A stretch of 64,000 bases of DNA from Macrocybe gigantea. Taxonomy: Eukaryota; Basidiomycota; Agaricomycetes; Agaricales; Callistosporiaceae. A program made the translations under genes and the position numbers. Below are positions 21,679 to 32,714 of this stretch, in pieces. The DNA lies in the NCBI GenBank assembly GCA_011319805.1, contig SJRY01000075.1:310001-374000 (forward strand), given 5' to 3'. Numbering within the stretch: position 1 is the first letter of the stretch; each line of letters starts with the position of its first letter. Below the pieces are notes generated by a model. The model did not search any database, was not told where the DNA came from, and saw only the letters and a program-made list of their open reading frames with translations.

Positions 21679-21691
21679 AAAGCTCGAAGCT
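21679..21691 (+). promoter_or_regulatory. Gypsy-1b primer-binding site, probably self-priming
   Basis: Two bases (AA) after the LTR comes AGCTCGAAGCT. Its complement AGCTTCGAGCT matches AGCTTCAAGCT in the 3' LTR (34618-34628) and AGCTTTAAGCT in the 5' LTR, apart from CpG-type changes. In gypsy-1a the site reads AGCTTGAAGCT, an exact complement of AGCTTCAAGCT over 11 nt. The layout is that of Tf1/sushi elements, in which the mRNA 5' end folds back as primer. Confidence 0.6.
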
Positions 21692-21981
21692 AGCCCTTGC
21701 ACACCTCACTACTCTTACTCTCTCTGCTGCCCTTCTTCCATTGCCCAATGGCCTCGAGTGCTGTGCGACTAAAGGAACCTGCTGCATCATCACAACTCTT
21801 TCTCCTATTGTCACTAATATTTTTACTTTCTACCACTACTCTCCACCCCGCGCCAACCTTTGTTCTGGTCTCCGTCTTCAGTCCTTGTTCATTGCATTTG
21901 GAAGTGCAAGAGGACTAGGAGTAACATTGAGTCTGACCCTGTCCGAATTGAACATCACAAGGCTGTGCTAGGGTAATCTTC

Positions 21982-22221
21982 TGTTAGAAATGCCCCTCCT
22001 GTCCGGACTTGTGCATAGGACAGGACCCAGTCTATGCGCCTAGCAATGCACACAGCCTTCTACATATATATATAGGTAGCACAGAGCACCTTGAAGTCCC
22101 CAGTGTTCTCACTCAGGACTTCTAGGCAAGTACTTGTACATAACTCAATTATTAGTGTTCTCACTCAGGACTTCTAGGTTCTAAGGCTCATCCAGAGTGT
22201 TCCCTTTGCCTAGTTTTAACA
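21982..22221 (+). repeat. Copia solo LTR (240 bp) with TSD TCTTC
   Basis: TGTTAGAAATGCCCC to CTAGTTTTAACA, flanked by TCTTC at 21977-21981 and 22222-22226. It sits in the gypsy-1b leader. It lacks most of the internal GCTGTGCATTGCTG repeats found in the other copia LTRs, which explains its short length. Confidence 0.93.
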
Positions 22222-22617
22222 TCTTCAGAGAGCTCTACTGCACGTCTGACTGGGTAGTTTGCTGACCTGGGGCATACCGAAGCAAGAGAGGCCAGAGGAC
22301 TCAGACATGTGGACAGTCTCCACCCACCAACTACTTTCTCAAACACGCCCTTGAAGATCATTGTCAGAAACGCATATTGACCTGAAATGAGAAAGGAGTC
22401 GCTAGACTACTGGAACTTCTGACAAAGAAACCTTTCTTAACTACTGTGTGGGGCATCCCCATTGTGACAAGGATTTGAGCTGACCCATCTGCAGTTTAAT
22501 AGGCATCTTTCCCTTTCACTGGACCTAACCAAAGTGGGAGTCGACAGTCATGTGCCACCTATATGATACTATTCGACAAAAACACACCAACTACCAACCC
22601 CTCTTACCTCACACATC

Positions 22618-23780
22618 ATGGAACTCATCGCTGCCCTCTTTGCCTTTATTACCATTATCCTCACCACTCTCTTCACCACCAATCCTCTTGCCTTAGCCTG
22701 GGGCACTCTTTGAAACAACCCCCAACAGGCCAAACAGGTTCAGAACACAACACAGACTTTGATCGATGCGATCAAAGAAGAACTGGACTTGGGCAAGAAG
22801 CCCAAAAGAATGAAATTGGAACTGCCAGATCCATATAAAGGGGATCCCAGTTTAATCGGAAGCTAGCTTCGACAAATGGAAGTCTATTTTGATAAAGAAG
22901 AAATAACCAACAAGTGGGACATGATAACATATGCATTGCAATGGATCATAGGAAGCAAGGCCGAATGTGCACAGAACTGGGTGGACTCCAAGCTACAAGA
23001 GTGGCTTGAGTTCAAGACAGAATTGAACAGACGTAGGCAGGAATTCAGAAATCATTCCACCTACAATGATCGGAAACATGGCTGCATCATTATGCCAGCA
23101 ACAGCTAACACTCTGGAAGTCAGAACAGACCCCCTCGGACATCTTCCACCATTCAAAGATTGGGAGAACTTCAAGACAAAAGCCAGAGAGTTCTTTATGA
23201 CAATAGAGACCCAGGCTGGAATGATGTGATTATTCAAATCAAGGAACTGTTGCAGCATTGATAACTGGTTGAGGATTACATTGTTGAATTCTGGAGCTGG
23301 GCTCTCTTGACAGAATATAACGATATTGCTCTCATCGACATCTTTAAACATAGACTTGACCAGGTGCTCAGACGATGCATCATCAAACTAGGAGGTGTTC
23401 ACAAGGAGGACATCAACTGGTGGTACAAACACATGATGGAACTGGACTGACAGTATCACCAGGCCCAAAAGGAATTCAGTGCAAAGGAGCGATTCGCTCC
23501 CAAGCAAACCCAAAAACTGGCTCAGGGAACCACGGCACCTAAGGAACAAACTCCAGCACTAGTGACCGGTAATGCTCAAGGACAGCCTGACTCTAATGCC
23601 ATGGATGTTGACCAGATGAGACATGAAGGATGCTGCTTCCGGTATGGACAGAAGGGACATATCAGATGTAACTGCCTGACGAATCCCTGGCTGAAATATG
23701 TCACACAGAACATAGAGATACAGGATGAGACTACTGCTACTACTGCTAAGATTGAAGAGCTGAAACAGAGTTTTCAATAG
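22618..23780 (+). pseudogene. Gypsy-1b gag
   Basis: Structural protein of the element. I start it at the ATG at 22618 (MELIAALFAFITIILTTLF). A TGA interrupts near 22710 and a TAG (from TGG) near 22866. The capsid-like region (KWDMITYALQWIIGSKAECAQNWVDSKLQ) is at 22876-23229. A frame change near 23215 is shared with gypsy-1a. A zinc-knuckle remnant CCFRYGQKGHIRCNC lies at about 23628-23675, with Cys2 of the CCHC changed (YGQ). It ends at TAG near 23778. The N-terminus is unusually hydrophobic for a gag; whether it is really translated is unclear. Confidence 0.7.
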
Positions 23781-26254
23781 AGCTGGGAAGAAGCACTGCT
23801 TTGCCAGCTGATTATATATCATTGAATATGAATATAAGAGACATTCCTGATCTTAAAGAATATTTCGAACAAGAAGGTGCATGAGAGTTCAGTCTCGTAA
23901 AAGGATATACCCTACTCTAGGTAGCTCAACAGATCTATCGGCAGGATGAGTCTAAGGCATACTCGATCCTTAAGGCATGGACAGATCAATCATGACAGAA
24001 GGACATCTTACTGGAAAGGCTTTGTGGGATCAATCAAATGAATGACCATGATGCACTCCATACATTACTTGACCTCGGACAAAAACCATGATTTGTCAGA
24101 GGCGGAAACAGAAACCAAATGGATGTACCCCTGATGATTACAACTTTGGATACTGGATGGACATATAGCATGAAAGCCTTGCTCGATACAGGATGTACCA
24201 GATCTTGCATAGACCAGAAGTTCATCAAGGAAAAGGAAATCAATACAAAGAGATATCCTATTCCTATCCCAGTCCATAATGCAGATAGAATCCATAACAT
24301 GGCGAGCGACATATGCAAATATGTTGAACTAGTCTGGATCCAAGATCATATCGAGCAAATGATCTTCTCAGTTACTGAACTCGGAAAGGGCCAGATCTTC
24401 ATCGGTTACAAATGGATTAAATATTACAATCCTTGGATCAATTGAAAGACAGAAAAGATCACATTCAATTAATGCCCCAAAGAGTGTCAGTGGATTGTCC
24501 AAATAGGAAACCCTGAAGATGATGACACCTCTATTGAGACAAATGAGGTAGACTTCGAAAATGGAGAGAAACTCTTGATGATCGACATGAACCAAGAGTT
24601 CCATCTAAGGGCTTTCCAAATGATAGCTTCCAAACTGGCAGAAGTGATAGCAAAGGCAACAAAGGCAAAGACCTTTGAAGAAATCATACCGGAAGAATAC
24701 CACTGTTTCAAGGATTCAGTGTTCAGAAAAGAGTCGTTCGATGAATTACCACTGTGATGACCTTGGAACCATGTGATTGAACTCATTCCAAGAGCTAAAC
24801 TCCAGGATTGCAAGGTCTACCCCTTGACGCTGAATGAACAGAAACAGTTGGATGCCTTTTTAGATAAAAATCTGAATACCAGATGAATCAGACCATCGAA
24901 GTCACCAATGGCCTTGCCTTTCTTCTTTGTAAAAAAGAAGGACAGATCCCTATGACCTGTACAGGATTATCAGAAGTTAAATGATATGACAATAAAGAAC
25001 AAGTACCCACTCCTCCTGATCCAAGAGTTAATCGACAAACTAAAGGGAGCAAAGTTCTTCATGAAACTTGACATCCGATGGGGATATAATAATGTCCATA
25101 TAAAAGAAGGCAACGAATAGAAAGCCATGTTCTGGACAAACCGGAGAATGTTTGAACTCCTGGTCATGTTCTTTGGACTGATGAATTCATCGGCTACTTT
25201 CCAAACTATGATGAACATGATTTTCAAAGACGAAATCGATCAGGGATATGTAGTTATCTACATGGATGACATTCTTATCTTCAATAAAGATTTGAATGAA
25301 CACAGACGACTCGTCCAATGCATGTTGGAAAAACTAAAGGATAATAAGCTTTACCTGAAACCTGAGAAGTGTTCATTTCATCAGTTGGAAGTAGAGTACC
25401 TCAGAATGATTGTCTCAGAAAATGGCATTAAAATAGATCCTGTTAAAGTCGAATGTATCAAAGGATGGCCAAAACCCACCTGTAAAAGGGATGTCCAACA
25501 ATTCCTAGGCTTTTGTAACTTCTATTGAGGCTTCATCGAAGGATTCATGAAGATCGCAAAGCCCTTGATGGAGCTAACCGGAAAAGCCAATTGGACATGA
25601 GGAAAAGCCTAGGATAATGCATTTGACAGATTGAAAAACCAGATCTGTTCAGCACTGATCATTGCAATGCCCTGAGATGATGGAAAGTTCTGAATAGAAG
25701 TTGATAATTTGAATTATACAATCGGAGGTGTCCTTTGTCAGGAACAATCCAATGGTACCTGGAGACTGGTACCAGGCTTTCATGTCAAAGTCATTGAACC
25801 CGATAGAACAGAACTATGAGATCTATGATAAAGAAATGCTCGCAATTATGACTGGACTTGAGGAATGGCACCAATACCTTTGCAGCGCTAAACAGAAATT
25901 TGAGATTTGGACAGACCATAAGAATCTTGAATACTTCTGGAAGCCTCAAAAGCTGAATCGCTGGCAAGCTCATTGGATCTCGGAACTTCAGAACTACAAC
26001 TTCATTCTGGAGCATAAACCCGGGAAATTGATGACAAAGGCAGACAGTCTGTCAAGACAACCAGACCATGAGAAGGGGAGAATGATAATGAAAATGTTGT
26101 ACTCCTAAAGCCAGAGATTTTTCACTGAATTTTCATGGCAAAGATCACGCCGACACAGGAATTTCAGGACATTCTGGACCAGATCAAACAGACTTGGAAA
26201 CAAAGAGAGCCTGAGATTCAGAAATGTCTTGACGAAGGTGAACATGGCTGGGAG

Positions 26255-26528
26255 GAGAGTGGTCTTGAGATGATGGCAAAAGGAATATTAAGCCTAGCGC
26301 TACTGGTACATCTGGGAGTCCTTATATACATTACAGTACTCGAGCACGGACCATGGGCTGCGCAATGCTGTGGACTGCGGATGAGTAAGACTGGAAGGAG
26401 ATGACTCAGGATGACTAGGGAAGTGGGATGACTCGATGGCTGCGCGCTGCGCAGCATGATGGGGAGATAAGGGATGTGGGAAAGATAAGATAAGAAAATG
26501 AATAGTCCTTTGGGCGGCGTCTGTAACA
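26255..26528 (-). repeat. Gypsy-2 3' LTR, missing 45 outer bases
   Basis: Matches 32440-32714 almost base for base, but the outer end (CTAGCCTAACA side) is lost at the junction with gypsy-1b. The two LTRs differ at only a few positions (for example GGCGGCGTC versus GGCGGTGTC), which indicates recent insertion. Confidence 0.9.
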
Positions 26529-26543
26529 TCACCCTCTCTTTAG
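26529..26543 (-). promoter_or_regulatory. Gypsy-2 polypurine tract
   Basis: The minus strand reads CTAAAGAGAGGGTGA directly before the LTR start TGTTACAG. This is the expected plus-strand primer site. Confidence 0.7.
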
Positions 26544-26565
26544 ATTCGTGTCCTTGCAAAAAACC

Positions 26566-26979
26566 TTAGTCCAGCTGTCCCCACCCAGTATTGGTCTCCC
26601 AGGCGGTCGCGGCACGCAGGGCCCATGTATGAATGAGCTCTTTATTATAGGCGCGAATGTGGTGGAGTGTGGTGGCGAGGAGTTTAAGTCGCCGGTTTTC
26701 TGTGCGAAGCATTTCCATTGCTTCGCAAAGCGCGATACGTTCAGCTGCAGTGGGGCCGGTCCCATCAGGGGTTCTCCCGGTCCAGAGGTGCGTGTGGACG
26801 GTCATAACGTAGTGCATATATGCGCCGAGTGTGATGGCGAGGGGGTCCATGTAGTCGCTAGCATTGAGAATCCTTGCCAGATTCTCGAGGTCGCTTGAGC
26901 GGTTGGGGGTAGGTGCGCGGCTGCCCTCGCTGCTGTCGATGCTGATGGGGCATTGGTGGTCATGAAGTGCGATTTTTGG
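26566..26979 (-). CDS. Small extra ORF between chromodomain and 3' LTR of gypsy-2
   Basis: I do not recognise this protein. The frame is open from about 26979 and ends at 26566. The first ATG in frame is 26850 (MDPLAITLGAYMHYVMTVH), giving 94 residues. An upstream, Met-less stretch of about 40 codons (ISIDSSEGSRAPTPNRSSDLENLARILNAS, in part) overlaps the pol stop. Composition is soluble and mostly helical in appearance (ERIALCEAMEMLRTENRRLKLLATTLHHIRAYN), with no signal peptide or membrane segment. The pol stop forms an ATGA overlap with another ATG (26961-26963), but that ATG is in a different frame and closes soon. It is either a real accessory gene or a chance frame in a GC-rich 3' region. 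Confidence 0.4.
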   Translation of the reverse strand, partial: PKIALHDHQCPISIDSSEGSRAPTPNRSSDLENLARILNASDYMDPLAITLGAYMHYVMTVHTHLWTGRTPDGTGPTAAERIALCEAMEMLRTENRRLKLLATTLHHIRAYNKELIHTWALRAATAWETNTGWGQLD

Positions 26980-29900
26980 TCTTCTTCCCTCTTGTCATGA
27001 TCCTTTTATCCTGGTTCGCAGTCTTCTTTAGGAAGTGGTCTAGAGCTTGCTGCACATTCCCCAGTTCCTTCTCTTTGATCCATGTGTTCTCTTCGTGTCC
27101 ATATCCTTTCCATTTGACCAGGAATAGTGTCCCCCTCCCTTGTTTCTTCCTTTTTAGGATCTCTTCTATCTCGTACTCTTCTTCATCATTTATGATTTCA
27201 GGGGGTGGTGGTGATGGTCGCTCTTGTATCTTGAAACGGGGTCCTTTGTAAGGCGTGAGCAGTGTTTCATTGAACACGGGGTGTATCAGCTGCCATGATG
27301 CTGGGAGTTCCAGGCGATATGCCAAGGCTCCTTTCTTTTCAACCACCTTGAACGGTCCGTATCGGAGTGCCGATAACTTCTTTGATGGTCGATTGACTGT
27401 GATATTGGTGGCTTCTAGCCATACTCTATCTCCTTTCTTGTATTCATGGGCAGGTTTTCGTCTTGCGTCGTAATTGTCTTTGGCTCGTGTTTGTACATAT
27501 TGCAGCGCGGCATTTGCTTCCTTTCGTATTTGGCTCATTCTTTTGACGAAGTCTTTTGCTGCGGGTTATTCCCTTCTGTTGTCTGCGGCTCTCCCTTCCA
27601 GGGGTGCATTCCATAGTTGAGGTAGAATGGTGTCTCCTTCGTTCCCTGGTGTGCTTTGTCATTGTATTGGTACTCTGCGATTGCTATCCATTCTGCCCAA
27701 TCGTCCTGTAAGTTGTTTGTGAAGCTTCTGAGGAAGGCTTCTGTTTCTTGGTGGGATCATTCCACCTGTCCATCTGTCTGTGGGTGATAGGCCGTCGATA
27801 GGTTTTGCTTTGTTCCGAGTAATTTTAGAAGTGCTGTCATGAATCGCGCTGTGAACTGGGGTCCTCGATCACTGATGATCTTTCGTGGGATTCCATGAAG
27901 CCACCACACGTTGTCTCGGTATAGTCGTGCGAGCCTTCTGCTGTGAGTTCGGTCTTTGTGGGAACTAGATGGATCATCTTGGTCAGGCGGTCTGTGACTG
28001 CGGCGATGGCATTAAAGCCATTCGAGCTGGGTAGCGGTCCTATGAGATCTACTCCGATATCTTCCCATGGTTGCTGTGGGACTTCATGCGGGTGCAGGGG
28101 TGCATGTTTCTTTTGTCGGATGATTTTGTTTCGCTGACATGTTTCGCATCCATTGACATACTTCTTGATGTCTGTTAGCATTGATGGCCACCAATAGGTA
28201 CGCTTATGAGCTCATGCATGCGGTATTGTCCTGGGTGTCCTCCGATGGGTGTGTCGTGGTGTTCAAACATGATGTTTTCCTTCAGTTTGTTGTCTGGAGG
28301 AACATAGATTTTTCCTCCTGCGTATACGATGTGGTCGTCTTCTGTGAACCAGTGTGGTTTTTCCTTCAGCCTGTTGTTACGATTGTCTCCCTTCGTGTGC
28401 ATTGTTGAATTGTTCTATCCTTGAGGATTCGATCATCGTGATTCCTCTTGTTTGTATTGTTTCATTATTTTCTGCTTCTTCTTTCCGTGGGTGTTCATCC
28501 TCGAACATCATAAATTCGAAGTCTCGTTCATTATTCTCTTCCAGATGTCGAATGAATGCTGCTTCTTTGATCATTTGTATGTCGTCCTTCTCTGCTAGGT
28601 TTTCTTCATATCCTGCCATCCGTGACAGGACGTCCGCTTTTCCATTCGCCTTTCCTGGTATGTGTCGTAGTTCGTAGTCGTATTCTTGTAATTTCAGGTA
28701 CCAGCCAATCTGTCTCGAATTGAGTCGCTGTGGTTCCGGAAGTATGATAGGTTTTTGTGATCCGTCAATATTTCGAACTTCTCTCGAGCTTCGAGGAGGT
28801 ATTGTCTCCATGTCTTTAGTGCGACCATTATCGCAAGAAGTTCCTTGTCATAGATTTCGTAGTTTTGCTCTGCTGGGGTCATGCATCTCGAAATGAATGC
28901 GATCGGATGCCATAGTCCTTTCTGCTGTTGTGATAGCACCGCTCCAATGGCATATCCTGAGGCGTCTGTTTCGACTCGGAATTTTCCTTCTGTTGTGGTA
29001 GTGCTAGAATGGGTGCTGAGGTTATGTGTCGGATCAGTTCTTTGAAGCGTCCTGTTGCTTGTCTGTCCACTGGAATGCTTTGTTTCCAGTCAACTCCGTC
29101 AGGGGTTTAGCGACCTTTGCATATCCCTTGATGAATCGTCGGTAAAAGTTCGTGAATCCCAAGAACTTTTGTAGTTCTTTCTTGTCTTTGGGGTTGGCCA
29201 GGATTGTACGGCTGTGATCTTTTCTGGTTCCATTTCTACCTTCCCTTCTCCTATGATGTATCCTAGTACTGGGACTTTTGATGATTCCCAGATGCATTTT
29301 GGTCCTTTGATGAACAGGTCGTTCTTGTTCAGTATTTCCATGACTTCTATGGTGTTCTTTTGGAGTTCCTCTCGTGTTCGTCCAATGATTATGATGTCAT
29401 CCATATAGATTATGCACACTCTTCTTCGTATTTGGTCTTGGAAGAGGCTCGCCATCATTCGGCTAAAAGTGCCTGGTGCGTTGCACTGCCCAAAGTACAT
29501 GACTGTCGGTTCGAAGAGTCCTCTTGCTGTTAGGAAGGCTGCCTTCCATTCGTCCCCTTTCCGAATGCGCACGTTATTGTACCCCCAGATAATATCAATC
29601 TTGCTAAAGTACTTTGCTCCTTGTAGTACGTCGAGGAGCTTGCTGATGCGTGGTAGTGGAAACTTGTCCTTGACCGTATATTTGTTTATTTCCCGGTAGT
29701 CTTGGATGAGTCGCTTGCTTCCATCCTTCTTGTTGCGAAAGAAGCAGGGTGCTGCGTAAGGTGATTTCGATGGGCGTATTTTTCCTGTTCGTAATCCTTC
29801 TTCGACGAAGGCATCTAGTTCCTCTAGCTCTTTCTGTGTCATCGGGTAGACCTTGCTCGGTATCGTTTTGGGTGCATCCTTCGTTAGTTTATTTCATGGT

Positions 29901-30650
29901 CCCATTCTTTGTAGTCTGGTAGCGATCAAAGTTCTTCTCCTTGAAGAGGTGTTTGAATCTGATCAGATATGGGGGTATCTGGGTTCCTGTCTTGTCGCTG
30001 GCTGTGGTTTTCGCTGGTTCAGCCACCTTCTGTATCTTGATCGTCTGGTGGTTTATTTTGCACGTTTTGGGGCATCTGTCGAAGACAATTTCTCCTGTCC
30101 TCCATTTGATTGTTGGGTTGTGGTAGACAAGCCAGTCATGTCCTAGTAGCATGTCGGTTTTTCCGATGTCGAGTACGATGGCTTCCATGTGCTCCTTGTG
30201 TCCTTTAATGTCGATGTGGACCTCCGCTACTCGGTCTGCTGTTTTCTGACGATTAGGTGATCCGTCTGCATTTATGATGGGAATCTTCTTGATTCGTCGT
30301 GTCTTCAGTCCTGTTTTTGCTACTATTGCGGTGTTGATGCAGGTCCTATCCGCTCCGCTATCAACTTCTGGTGTTATCGTTGTGATTCCATTTCGGGTTC
30401 GTATCCTCGCTGGTACTGCGAGCTCTTTCCTCTTTGGTGGTTTGTCCCCTTGGATGGTTTTTCTTGGTGCTTCAGATCGCTTGGTGGGAATGGTGTATTT
30501 CAGAGTATGGGATGATCTACATCCGGTATCGAAGCGAGTCTGTTTCAGTTGTATGGGTCGCGATTTAGCACCTCCTAGTCGGACCCTTCGGCAAAACCCT
30601 CTTTGTCAGAGCTTTCTTCATCCTTGTCTTCTTCATCCTCTCCTTCTTCT
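26960..30650 (-). pseudogene. Gypsy-2 pol: protease, RT, RNase H, integrase, chromodomain, frameshifted
   Basis: Protease DSGADRTCIN is at about 30340. RT (29842-29099) has YAAPCFFRNKKDGSKRL, FSKIDI and YMDD. RNase H carries EQNYEIYDKELLAIM and ILTDHKNLSYF (28939-28694). The integrase zinc region is HHDTPIGGHPGQYRMHEL with CETCQRNK. The core has GVDLIGPLPSS and, in another frame, [12 protein letters not shown] near 27756 replaces CGA (VEXSHQE). The chromodomain EEEYEIEEILKRKK...LVKWKGYGHEENTWI is at 27538-26960. At least six frame changes separate these blocks although each is well preserved. The stop TGA is at 26960-26962. Confidence 0.85.
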
Positions 30651-30654
30651 TCTT

Positions 30655-32328
30655 TTACTTCTCTGACCTGGATTTTCCTTTCTTCTTCTTCTTGCAGTTT
30701 CGTGCATAGTGTCCCTTTAAGCCACAGTTGAAACATGTGACATTTGCTGCTCCTTTTCGTGGTTCCGGGCAGTTTCGTGAGATGTGTCCTGGTTTATTGC
30801 AGTTGAAGCAGTTGTTGCTTCGTACTTTGTCGACTTCCATGGCCTGTCCTGCTCCTCGGCTTGGATTTCCGGCCTTGCGCTGATTGCTTGTGAATTCTCC
30901 TCTCATCACATTTCTGTGTTCATTGATGTTTCGTCCAATCGCTCGAACTGTCTTGATATATTCATCTCCATCTGTTGGAAGTGTGGAGATCGAGTGTACG
31001 GCTTCTGCTGTCCTTCGGTTTAAACTCTTCTCGAGTAGGAAACGAGGGGCTGTTCCTGTCATTCCTGCTTTCCCTGCGAGGTCTACGAATTCATCCAGAA
31101 ATTCGTCGATGGGTCGGTTTCCCTGTTGATGTTGAATAGTTTGCTTCCTGCTTGTGATGGCAACATGACGTTGCTGAATCGTGTCTCTATCTCGGTTATG
31201 AAGGCGGCCCATGTGCTTTGGTTGGTAGTGGTGTCGATCTTCTTTGATGCCTAGTGGGCTCCGGGTCCGTCAGTCACTCTAGACAGGACCGCTCCAATCT
31301 TCTGTGTATCCGTGAGGTCCCCATGTGCGGTTATGTAGAGTTTCATCTTCCTCCACCAAATATCAAGGACATTCGATCTCCTGTAAAGGATTTCGGGTCG
31401 GCGATGATTCCCTTGTATTCTGTCGTCATCCTTTGGGGGTTTTCTTCGTTGTTCTCTTGATCTTGGTCTTCCTGTTCCTGGATCTGTTGTTCTTGGGTCT
31501 GCTGTGCTTGTACTTGGGCTTGCTGTTCTTGGAGCTGTTTCTGTCTTCACTCCTCTCTCTGTTCTTTCCAGTAGTCTAGGTCGACTCCTGCGATTCTACA
31601 AGCTTGTTCAAAATCGGCCCACTCTGCGGCGGTCAGTCCGGTTGTCTTTGGTAATCCTTTTCGCTCCCTCCACTGATAGTATTCATCCCAGTCACTGTTG
31701 CTTACTTTCGCCACGGTGGTGCGATTCTCTCCTTATGCAGTGCTTCGGTGGATTGGTCCTCTGAAGGGATTCGGCGGTTTCATTCCTGTGTGTCCTTGAC
31801 TCTGGTGTCGTTCTCGTTGGTTCTGTCGTATGCTCTGTGCGTCGTGCCCTCTCTGTATCAGTATGTCTTCCTCCTGTGTTCGGCGATTATAGTTCTCGAT
31901 CTGTTGTCGCCTAAAATCTTGGGCTTGTGTTCGTTCTTCTCTCGTTTTCTTGCGGATGGGTTCATCCTCTTCTTGGCAAGAAGATTCTGGTCTGGCCACA
32001 GCTCTTCTGGGCTTATCCCGTATTCTCCTTCTAGGAAGAGTTCTGCAATGAGTTGTGCTACTCCTTCGCTGAGGATCTCAGTGGGCTCGTCTGTGGTGGT
32101 GAAGGCAAACTCTCTCAGAAATGCCTGTTCTTCGTCGTCGCTACTTGGTGTAGGCGTGCGCTCTCTCTTTCGTTTGTTTGGATTGCTAGTGTCTCTGCGG
32201 GTGGCGTGGACTGTCTCTGCGAATGGCGTGGACTGCAATGTCTGGTCTACTTCTCTGAGCCAAGTGCTCTCGTCGCTCGTGCTAGTGCTCGCTGGGTCGG
32301 CGACCGCTTGTCGTCGAATGTTGATCAA
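30655..32328 (-). pseudogene. Gypsy-2 gag, frameshifted
   Basis: Starts MINIRRQAVADPASTSTSDES at 32328. The N-terminal part is acidic and Arg/Lys-rich (to 31858). It passes into another frame at about 31999-31733 and again at 31550 (KDDDRIQGNHRRPEILYRRSNVLDIWWRKMKLYI). The C-terminal part (31212-30655) holds two CCHC knuckles, [14 protein letters not shown] and [14 protein letters not shown], followed by a lysine tail [12 protein letters not shown]. At least three frame changes break it. Stops made by C-to-T changes are rare here, unlike in gypsy-1. Confidence 0.8.
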
Positions 32329-32379
32329 GTCTTTGATAAAGCGTGACGTGGTGTGTGTGTGAGTCTGAGCGAGTCTCGA

Positions 32380-32394
32380 CTAGGCTTAATATCT
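32380..32394 (-). promoter_or_regulatory. Gypsy-2 self-complementary primer-binding site
   Basis: After the LTR end AACA come two bases (AG) and then ATATTAAGCCTAG (32392-32380). This is the exact 13-nt reverse complement of CTAGGCTTAATAT in the LTR, placed about 32 nt downstream of the TATA box. It does not begin with TGG as a tRNA-primed site would. This is the Tf1/sushi self-priming arrangement. Confidence 0.75.
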
Positions 32395-32714
32395 TGTTAG
32401 GCTAGACGAATCTCAGAAGGACTCGGGCAGACTAAGTGCGAGAGTGGTCTTGAGATGATGGCAAAAGGAATATTAAGCCTAGCGCTACTGGTACATCTGG
32501 GAGTCCTTATATACATTACAGTACTCGAGCACGGACCATGGGCTGCGCAATGCTGTGGACTGCGGATGAGTAAGACTGGAAGGAGATGACTCAGGATGAC
32601 TAGGGAAGTGGGATGACTCAATGGCTGCGCGCTGCGCAGCATGATGGGGGAGATAAGGGATGTGGGAAAGATAAGATAAGAAAATGAATAGTCCTTTGGG
32701 CGGTGTCTGTAACA
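32395..32714 (-). repeat. Gypsy-2 5' LTR (320 bp)
   Basis: On the minus strand TGTTACAGACACCGCCC to GTCTAGCCTAACA. TATATAAGG (about 32507-32514) lies 32 nt upstream of CTAGGCTTAATAT (32470-32482), the likely mRNA start. Confidence 0.92.

Larger units (their letters stand above)
26255..32714 (-). mobile_element. Gypsy-2, Tf1/sushi-like chromovirus, nested in gypsy-1b
   Basis: The 5' LTR lies at the right (32395-32714) and the truncated 3' LTR at the left (26255-26528). Internal order on the minus strand is PBS, gag with two zinc knuckles, protease, RT, RNase H, integrase, chromodomain, a small extra ORF and a polypurine tract. It is CpG-rich and young looking, with near-identical LTRs, but has about eight frame changes. 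The outer 45 bp of the left LTR and about 100 bp of the gypsy-1b host are missing, and there is no target duplication. Confidence 0.9.

Noticed and set aside
21663..21971. 102-codon open frame in the gypsy-1b leader
   Set aside because: It spans the LTR end, primer site and leader and is not open in the gypsy-1a leader.
27756..27870. CRISPR or tandem repeat array
   Set aside because: No regular repeat spacing anywhere in the window; the short repeats seen are LTR minisatellites.
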